Positions 58,841 through 64,000 of a stretch of DNA of 64,000 bases are shown one piece after another. The notes beneath the pieces are model-generated. The model was not told where the DNA came from. It saw nothing but the letters and a program-made list of their open reading frames with translations, and did no database searches. The stretch's first letter is position 1. Every line of letters starts with the position of its first letter. Position numbers and translations under genes: made by a program. This DNA comes from Holophagaceae bacterium (lineage in GTDB: Bacteria > Acidobacteriota > Holophagae > Holophagales > Holophagaceae): contig JADKKO010000001.1 of NCBI GenBank assembly GCA_016720465.1, positions 868,001-932,000 on the forward strand, written 5' to 3'.

Positions 58841-59470
58841 TCAGCCGGTCCCGGGCACGCCGTCGAAGAAATCCACGGTACCGGTCTCCAGCGAATACTC
58901 GGCGCCCACGATGAGCAGCCCGTCTTCCTGGACCAGTTGCTCGAGGACTTCAGATCCATGCCGCAGATGGTTCGCCGAAACCCGGATGTTCGCGCGGACC
59001 GCCTGCCGCACCAGCGCTTCCGGATCGTCCCTCAGTCCCGTCTCGAGCAAGGCTTCCACGGAGGGACGGACGCGGTCGACGATGGAACGGAGGTTCCGCG
59101 ATTGATTGCCCGACGGCTGCTGGAGCTCCTCCAGGGTGGCCAGGATGGCCCCGCACTGGGAGTGCCCCAGCACCACCACCAGACGCGTGCCGTACCGGGC
59201 CGCGGCGAACTCGACGCTGCCGACCTGCGAGGCGGCCACGATGTTTCCGGCCACACGGATGACGAACAGATCCCCCAGGCCCTGGTCGAAGACGATCTCC
59301 GCCGGCACCCGCGAATCGGAACAACCCAGGATGATGGCGAACGGCTCCTGCCCAGCGGCCAATTCGACCCGCCGCGTCTGGCCCGTGGGATTGTCGCGGT
59401 TCCGGACGTCGGCCACGAAGCGGCGGTTCCCCTCCCGGAGACGTTCGAGCGCTACCTGGGCTGGAATCAT
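58841..59470 (-). CDS. Beta-class carbonic anhydrase
   Basis: This 209-residue zinc enzyme interconverts CO2 and bicarbonate. Zinc ligands are Cys50 in CSDSR, His103 and Cys106 in HSQCG; Asp52 and Arg54 form the catalytic dyad. VRVAGN-like IRVAGNIV is also present. It resembles the shorter, bacterial SulP-associated or cytosolic subtype; no transporter is adjacent. A weak ribosome site precedes the ATG. Confidence 0.94.
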   Translation of the reverse strand: MIPAQVALERLREGNRRFVADVRNRDNPTGQTRRVELAAGQEPFAIILGCSDSRVPAEIVFDQGLGDLFVIRVAGNIVAASQVGSVEFAAARYGTRLVVVLGHSQCGAILATLEELQQPSGNQSRNLRSIVDRVRPSVEALLETGLRDDPEALVRQAVRANIRVSANHLRHGSEVLEQLVQEDGLLIVGAEYSLETGTVDFFDGVPGTG

Positions 59471-59505
59471 CGGTCAACCATGCCTGTCCACTTGAACACG
59501 GATGT

Positions 59506-59694
59506 TCATTTTCCCCTGCATTCCCGATACAGCAGCAGCGAAAGCGCTCCGCAGAACAAGAAGGCGGCCAGGCTCATCCATTGAGGAACATGGAAATCGC
59601 CGATCTGGATTCCCAGGCCGAAAATGACCCGGGCGAGGTGGGCCAGGGAGACGATCCCGAGAAACGCCACCGAGAGGGATGATCCTGCTTTCAT
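59506..59694 (-). CDS. Small two-helix membrane protein
   Basis: A 62-residue frame with GGAGG five bases before the ATG at 59694. Two hydrophobic helices (about 6-28 and 37-56) are joined by a short turn (GIQIGDFHVPQW). It ends RECRGK. No family is recognised. It lies between carbonic anhydrase and the hotdog gene on the same strand. Confidence 0.7.
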   Translation of the reverse strand: MKAGSSLSVAFLGIVSLAHLARVIFGLGIQIGDFHVPQWMSLAAFLFCGALSLLLYRECRGK

Positions 59695-59769
59695 GGGTCC
59701 TCCAGAAGATTTGGCATTGCGGTGCGCGGTGGGCTTCAAGGGGCGCCGCCGGACGGGCCGGGCGCACCC

Positions 59770-60165
59770 CTAGCGGGCCAGAAGCGATTGCTCGAAGCGC
59801 GCCAGCTCGATGGGCGCGCGGCTGTGCGTGCCTTTCCCGATGAGGTTTACACCATCGTGCGCCTCGACGTCGAAGGCGATCAGCTTGTCGCCCACCGCGG
59901 TGACCCTGGCCCGAGCCGTCACGGTCCTGCCGACCGGGGTGGGGGCCAGATGGCGGATGTTGACCTCCACCCCGACCGACACCCACCCGGCGGGGAGGCT
60001 GGCCTGGATGGCCTGGCCGGCGGCCACTTCCATCAGGTAGATCATGAACGGCGTGCCATAGACCTCCGGCATGTGCGGGTGGAAGTGCCGGACGGTCACC
60101 TCGGGCGTGACCACCACGCTGGCCTCTCCTTCGGCACCGATGACGGCGGGCGTGATTGGAGCCAT
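59770..60165 (-). CDS. Hotdog-fold thioesterase (FlK-like)
   Basis: The 131-residue protein has the FlK/YbgC-type hotdog pattern with TPFMIYLMEVAAGQAIQASL and VEVNIRHLAPTPVG. Fluoroacetyl-CoA thioesterase relatives share the Thr-Glu-His triad; a candidate set is Thr38, Glu46 and His72. The start follows AGGA; it lies three bases downstream of the SnoaL-like gene. Confidence 0.86.
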   Translation of the reverse strand: MAPITPAVIGAEGEASVVVTPEVTVRHFHPHMPEVYGTPFMIYLMEVAAGQAIQASLPAGWVSVGVEVNIRHLAPTPVGRTVTARARVTAVGDKLIAFDVEAHDGVNLIGKGTHSRAPIELARFEQSLLAR

Positions 60166-60168
60166 GGT

Positions 60169-60528
60169 TCAATCCTGCGGAATCGGCAGATGGTGCTGCC
60201 GGAGGAAAGTCAGCTTGTCCCAGTAGCCCCGCTGGAAGACGATCTGCCCGTCCAGGATATGGAAGAACCCGCATCCCCTGAGGCCCAGCGGATCCCGCCA
60301 TTCCAGGATGGCCCAGTCCCCGTCTTCGAAGATGTTCTCCACGATGCAGACCATCTTGGCCGAGGCGAAACCGGTATCGAACATCCGGCGGATCGCAGCG
60401 CGGCCCTCGACCGGCAGCTCGGCCACCTGGTGATTGATGGCCGTTTCCGAATAGAAGGAGGCAAGAGCCGCGGCATCGGCGCGGTTGAAGGCCTCCACCC
60501 AGGCTGCAACGAGTTCTTTCGGTTTCAT
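60169..60528 (-). CDS. SnoaL-like / NTF2-fold protein
   Basis: The 119-residue protein has the NTF2-fold rhythm (AWVEAFNRADAAALASFYSE, then FEDGDWAILEWRD and HILDGQIVFQRGYWD). Members are isomerases, cyclases or ligand-binding proteins. No substrate can be read. AGGAAA precedes the ATG. It is followed by the hotdog gene, suggesting a pair. Confidence 0.82.
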   Translation of the reverse strand: MKPKELVAAWVEAFNRADAAALASFYSETAINHQVAELPVEGRAAIRRMFDTGFASAKMVCIVENIFEDGDWAILEWRDPLGLRGCGFFHILDGQIVFQRGYWDKLTFLRQHHLPIPQD

Positions 60529-60671
60529 GCGGGACGTTTCCTGTGTTGCGGGCCAGATGGTTGATCCGGGCGCGGGGCCGGAATCCGGCTCCCATGGGTT
60601 ACCTGGAATGAAAGTCTGGGCCCTATCCTCCGGCCGCGCGAACGAAAATGGAAATAAAGCGCTGGTCCCGG

Positions 60672-61169
60672 CTAGTTCGAACCGGAAAGCGCGCTGATGG
60701 CGATGGGGCCGCTGCTCAGGTTGTCGCCGGAGAGGATGCGCCTGAGATAGCCCGCTTGGCCGAGGTGGTGCGCGAGATGGGTGTTCAGGTGCAGCAGGAA
60801 CATCCCCGTGGGCACCTGGAAGCCGCCGAGGCGCTCGGGGTAGTCGGCGGCCAAGGATTGCTCCGCAAGGGTGGACAAGACGGAATCGACCGCTGCGATC
60901 GTCTTTTGGAGTTCGGCTGAGAGCGAGGCGCGGGAAACGCCCCGGAGGCTGAATTCCAGCTCCCGGTTCCGCACATAGCCGGTGCCGCCCAGCACGGCCC
61001 CCACGAAATGCTGTAGGTTCCCGCAGACATGGAGGACCAAGCTGCCCACAGGATTCGACACGCCGGGAACGGTCTTCCAGATCAGGGATTCATCCTGGAA
61101 CAGGTCCAATTCCTTGGAGAAGGAGGCCAGCTCGCGCGTCATCAGCAATCGGATCCAGTTCGTTTCCAC
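60672..61169 (-). CDS. DinB-like four-helix protein
   Basis: About 165 residues with a GTG start at 61169 (AAAGGAGA upstream). The C-terminal segment FLLHLNTHLAHHLGQAGYLRR holds the histidines of the DinB/DUF1572 metal site, and HVCGNLQHFVG supplies the earlier His. Family members bind divalent metal and some are thiol-dependent transferases (EgtB and bacillithiol S-transferases share the fold). The role here is unknown. Confidence 0.8.
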   Translation of the reverse strand: METNWIRLLMTRELASFSKELDLFQDESLIWKTVPGVSNPVGSLVLHVCGNLQHFVGAVLGGTGYVRNRELEFSLRGVSRASLSAELQKTIAAVDSVLSTLAEQSLAADYPERLGGFQVPTGMFLLHLNTHLAHHLGQAGYLRRILSGDNLSSGPIAISALSGSN

Positions 61170-61231
61170 GGGGACGGTCTCCTTTGGGGGGCTGCTCCAT
61201 GATAGAACGCGGAATGGACGGGACCCGGTTT

Positions 61232-61648
61232 TCAGGAAACGTCGAAGATCGTGCCGCCTTCGGCCGCGGCGGCCTCCAGCCGTCGGAGCCAGGCCTCGTC
61301 CCGGCGGCGCTTCCTGAAGTAGGCGATGAAGGTCCAGACCGCCACGGCCAGGCAAAGCAGGGCCAGGCCGATGGCGCCGTAGCGGACCCCCTCCTGGTTG
61401 GGAATGCCCGGGGGCAGGAAGGCCGCCGCGCACCCCGCCAGCAGGCTCGCGACAAGGCTGATCCTGCCCCGTTTCATGAGGGGCGACAGATCCTTCGCAA
61501 CCATGGCCCGGCGGAGGTCCCCCAGGAAATCCAACTGCTCATCGCGGTTGAGGGCGCCCCGGGAGCGTTCCATGTCCAGTTTTTCCAGGGCCTGGCTCAA
61601 CTCCCCGGAATAGTCATCGAGCAGTGAAACCCTCTCGCGCAGCGTCAT
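61232..61648 (-). CDS. Hypothetical protein with two C-terminal membrane helices
   Basis: The 138-residue protein has an N-terminal helical coil (LLDDYSGELSQALEKLDMER), a short link, and two membrane helices at about 64-82 and 90-108, followed by a basic patch (YFRKRRRDEAWLRRLE). The ATG at 61648 follows GAGGT. No family is recognised. It precedes the DinB-like gene by about 60 bases in the same direction. Confidence 0.72.
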   Translation of the reverse strand: MTLRERVSLLDDYSGELSQALEKLDMERSRGALNRDEQLDFLGDLRRAMVAKDLSPLMKRGRISLVASLLAGCAAAFLPPGIPNQEGVRYGAIGLALLCLAVAVWTFIAYFRKRRRDEAWLRRLEAAAAEGGTIFDVS

Positions 61649-61749
61649 CGTGGACCTCGAAGCCAGGGCAAGGATGGACGCTCCCCGGTGCCCGGGATTC
61701 CACCCTGCATCCAAAAGCTAGTCCTCTTTGAAGGGTATTCCGTCACATT

Positions 61750-61905
61750 TCAGATTTTGGGCATGGCCCCGGCGGCAGGGGCTCCGGCGAGGAATGCCGA
61801 GGGGTCCCGGTTGATCTCCTCCGCGCGCTTCTCCAGGCGCGGCCCCATGGTGGCCTCCGGCACCGTTTTGCCATCCGCCGTGGCCACCTGGGCGGGCTTC
61901 TTCAC
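61750..61905 (-). CDS. Possible small protein of about 51 residues
   Basis: A frame that begins at GTG 61905 (or CTG 61926, overlapping the upstream stop as CTGA) encodes a plausible soluble peptide: KKPAQVATADGKTVPEATMG then PRLEKRAEEINRDPSAFLAG. GAGG lies about nine bases before the GTG. The amino-acid make-up is far more protein-like than that of other frames here. It could also be the remnant C-terminus of a lost gene. Confidence 0.4.
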   Translation of the reverse strand: MKKPAQVATADGKTVPEATMGPRLEKRAEEINRDPSAFLAGAPAAGAMPKI

Positions 61906-61922
61906 CGTGATGAACCTCGGCT

Positions 61923-62453
61923 TCAGCGTTTAGAGTCGATCCGGTATTCGCTTTGAACCAATCCGGATGGAAAGGACCGGGTCGCGACATGGACGAGCCG
62001 CACATCCTGGGGCAGGCTCCCGAAGAGCGGAACCCCATCGCCGATGAGCACGGGCACACGGGTGATGATCAGGCGGTCGATGAGGCCGGCCCGGAGGAAC
62101 CGCTGGATCGTGATCCCGCCGTCGATGTAGAGGTGCCGTGCGCCGCTCTCGGCGAGTTTCGAGACGATATCCGCGGGAGACCCGGCCATCTGCTCCACCA
62201 CAGCCCCATGGGCTTTGGAGAGATCCAGTGGCCGGCTGCCCAGCACCACCACGCGCTTGCGGCCATAGGGCCAGGTCTCGAAAGCCAGCACCGTCTCGAA
62301 GGTCTTCCGGCCGATCACGAGTGCATCAACGCTTGCGAAAAACTCGTTGTAGCCATGGGGTTCTCCGCCGCCCTCCGGCAACCAGTCGAGGCCGCCGTTG
62401 ACCCGCGCGATGAATCCGTCGAGGCTCGTGCCGATGAACACTGAGACCATCAT
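61923..62453 (-). CDS. Dihydrofolate reductase-like (RibD C-terminal) protein
   Basis: The 176-residue protein has the RibD_C/DHFR-like fold with the N-terminal VFIGTSLDGFIAR, GRKTFETVL, LYIDGGITIQRFL and RVPVLIGDGVPLFG. The family reduces NADPH-dependent substrates that are mostly unknown. GGAGGG precedes the ATG (two consecutive ATGs). A broken relative lies just upstream in the same direction. Confidence 0.9.
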   Translation of the reverse strand: MMVSVFIGTSLDGFIARVNGGLDWLPEGGGEPHGYNEFFASVDALVIGRKTFETVLAFETWPYGRKRVVVLGSRPLDLSKAHGAVVEQMAGSPADIVSKLAESGARHLYIDGGITIQRFLRAGLIDRLIITRVPVLIGDGVPLFGSLPQDVRLVHVATRSFPSGLVQSEYRIDSKR

Positions 62454-62502
62454 CGCAAACCCTCCGCAGGCAGCCGCAACGAGGCTATGAAATGCGTCCC
62501 CA

Positions 62503-62790
62503 TCAGGAGGCCGGCTCGTAGCGCAACAGCACGTTCCCGTTCCCGAAGATCCGCGTCTTCAATAGCTTTAGTGTCACTTTTTGTTGAATTCCATCGAATA
62601 ATGGCCTGCCTCTGCCCAGCGCCACTGGAGCCACTACGAACTGGTATTCATCGATCAGGCCGTGCTGCGCCAATTGGGACACCAGGCTGCCGCTGCCCAG
62701 GATCGCCATGTCCCCCCAGCCGGCGAACATCCTTTTGGAGTACACGCGCAACCTCCTGGAATACGAGGGTGGCATCAACCAGGGCGGCAT
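62503..62790 (-). pseudogene. 5'-truncated dihydrofolate reductase-like gene
   Basis: Residues matching this family's C-terminal half are present (DMAILGSGSLVSQLAQHGLI, then DEYQFVVAPVALGRGRPLFD and FGNGNVLLRYEP), but the N-terminal NADPH-binding half is absent. The upstream 25 codons read as unrelated basic sequence, and the next gene, DUF4260, begins 28 bases further upstream. There is no good ribosome site. I read it as a decayed copy, a paralogue of the intact gene that follows. Confidence 0.75.
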
Positions 62791-62817
62791 GGAAGCGCCG
62801 CATCCTGGAATGCATCG

Positions 62818-63207
62818 CTAGGCTTTCTGCCTCGCCCGGCCGATGGGTCCCAGATGGGTGAAGCCGAAGCCCGATGCGTACTTCAGGCCATAGCCGAGCG
62901 CCCGGTCGAAGCCCAGGTGGGCGCACCAGATAAGACCCGCCGCCACCACGAGAGGGCTCGAAAGCCACACGCCCAGGAAAAGAGCCAGGACAGCCCCGGC
63001 ATAGGAGTGGGCGGCATTGTAGGAGCAGGCGCCGACCACCGGGCCCCCGAGGTAGCCCAGGAAGGAAAGGTCCGGGGCCAAGAAGAAAAGGGCGAAGGTC
63101 TTCCAGCCGAGCCCGTACCTGGAATACGCCAGAGCCGCGGCCAGCAGCACGCAAAAGCCTTCGATGCGGAGCAGCGTTTTCACGCCTCCGGTGGTCGCGC
63201 CTGTCAT
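62818..63207 (-). CDS. DUF4260 membrane protein
   Basis: The 129-residue protein matches DUF4260: LAYSRYGLGWKTFALFFLAP, then DLSFLGYLGGPVVGACSYNA and the C-terminal HLGFDRALGYGLKY. It has four hydrophobic segments. Function is unknown. AGGAGG precedes the ATG. The upstream gap to 63368 holds nothing I can support. Confidence 0.85.
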   Translation of the reverse strand: MTGATTGGVKTLLRIEGFCVLLAAALAYSRYGLGWKTFALFFLAPDLSFLGYLGGPVVGACSYNAAHSYAGAVLALFLGVWLSSPLVVAAGLIWCAHLGFDRALGYGLKYASGFGFTHLGPIGRARQKA

Positions 63208-63368
63208 CGGGTGGCCTCCTGGTTTGCCGGATATGGAGATGGAACCTTGCGCGCTAGCGCAATATCCCGTGTGAATGATGAGGCACTCCGCCAGCCCGCA
63301 GCATCAGCCCAGCATTGTTGAAGGTGGCGATCAGGGATTGAGGGTGGGTTGGGCCAGGTTGGGATGGA

Positions 63369-63911
63369 TCACCGGAGGAAAACCGCGGTGGCACCCGCCA
63401 ATGTTCCAACGGTGACTGCTGCAAGCGAAAGGAGATACATCCGCCTGGAGAGGGCTCTTCCCGATACCAGAACCAATAGCCCGCCATTCTGGGCGAGGCC
63501 CCCGGCCACCATGAGAATTGAGGTGGGGAAAATCAGTGCCGTAAGAACGCCGATGATGAGTTGGATGAAGCAAGCCGCAAACACCCATTGCTTGATGAAC
63601 TCATCTCTGCGGAGAAGGCCGATGCCGAAATAGAGTGGGACAGCAATGCTTAACAGGGCTCCAGTTCCGTGGCCTGAAAGAAAGGAGAGCGCGCCCGGGA
63701 AAGCCGAAAGCACAAAGAGGATGCCGACGGTGCGTTCGGTCTCATCACTACCGACATCGGTCTCACCTAGGATGGGTTCGATTTTTGGCAGAGATGGCTG
63801 CGCTTCTCGAATGATTGGCCTGCTGCGGCGCGGCCCATCATCTTGATGAGGTTGATTGCCGGTCAGATCGAGTTCGATGCTGGGATTTGAAACTGGTTCG
63901 GATCGCGTCAT
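63369..63911 (-). CDS. Hypothetical membrane protein with charged N-terminal tail
   Basis: The 180-residue protein has an unstructured first 60 residues (Pro, Arg, Gln, Asp-rich) and four membrane helices at about 62-80, 82-100, 110-132 and 138-176. The family is not recognised. GAGGG precedes the ATG. Its upstream region is cut by the right edge. Confidence 0.7.
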   Translation of the reverse strand: MTRSEPVSNPSIELDLTGNQPHQDDGPRRSRPIIREAQPSLPKIEPILGETDVGSDETERTVGILFVLSAFPGALSFLSGHGTGALLSIAVPLYFGIGLLRRDEFIKQWVFAACFIQLIIGVLTALIFPTSILMVAGGLAQNGGLLVLVSGRALSRRMYLLSLAAVTVGTLAGATAVFLR

Positions 63912-64000
63912 GTTGCGGGCCCTCTTTCGATGGAAATGCTAGATCCCCATTGAAAAGCGGCGTGGTGGTCAAGTTAAACGGCGGGCAGAGATCGTTGAAC

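Noticed and set aside
63938..64000. Segment at the right edge that resembles IS21-type ends (GGTGGTCAAG followed by CGGCGGGC)
   Set aside because: No transposase or second end is in the window and the resemblance rests on memory of short motifs only; sequence beyond the edge is needed.

Overview
The window is a 64-kb piece of a GC-rich bacterial chromosome with dense, mostly housekeeping genes on both strands. Gene content and protein style point to the Acidobacteriota, most likely Holophagae near Geothrix or Holophaga. This is inferred from reading alone: the only RNA gene seen is a tRNA, so nothing here gives a formal classification. There is no prophage, CRISPR array, complete insertion sequence or rRNA.

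Layout. 0-9 kb: a DUF4097 surface protein, tRNA-Leu(CAA) with duplicated 3' flanks, NAD synthetase, a sensor kinase, an operon of PEP-synthase/PPDK regulator + egtB + egtD (ergothioneine), and an AmpG-like permease. 9-18 kb: polyphosphate:AMP phosphotransferase, a GNAT enzyme, a COG2509 flavoprotein, DUF4349 and unknown exported proteins, a TonB protein and recO. 18-29 kb: a Spy-like periplasmic protein, a transglutaminase, an ABC-F ATPase, aroA overlapping a giant sigma-54 activator, and mutL. 29.5-32.8 kb: a tightly packed apbE / porin / FMN-binding protein / small histidine-rich membrane protein operon. 33-43 kb: a peptidase with a predicted outer-membrane barrel, a metallophosphoesterase, an M28 peptidase, rsmB, a 328-bp MITE-like element, then hslO-DUF374-queC. 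43-52 kb: ribosomal protein L25, polyphosphate kinase, Mrp, a thioesterase, a potassium channel, a second M28 peptidase and a TyrA-chorismate mutase fusion. 52.4-57.3 kb: an oxidative-stress and iron island (superoxide dismutase, Dps, unknown protein, rubrerythrin, sigma-54 activator, VIT/CCC1 transporter). 57.4-64 kb: a minus-strand run of small enzymes and membrane proteins (DUF1761, P-loop kinase-like, carbonic anhydrase, hotdog, SnoaL-like, DinB-like, dihydrofolate-reductase-like, DUF4260) and one broken gene.

The best candidate for an unusual system is the four-gene flavin operon. ApbE would attach FMN to the small periplasmic protein, the membrane protein has histidines spaced as in b-type cytochromes, and a porin completes a possible route from the quinone pool to the cell surface. 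A 15-bp inverted repeat lies inside its likely promoter.

The second theme is intergenic: at least seven gaps carry short 7-9-base units arrayed in facing arms, so each can fold into a long degenerate hairpin. Sequence differs from site to site but architecture is shared. Several starts were reassigned using Shine-Dalgarno sites, including GTG (recO, DUF374, sigma-54 activator, DinB-like) and TTG (apbE, tyrA fusion).
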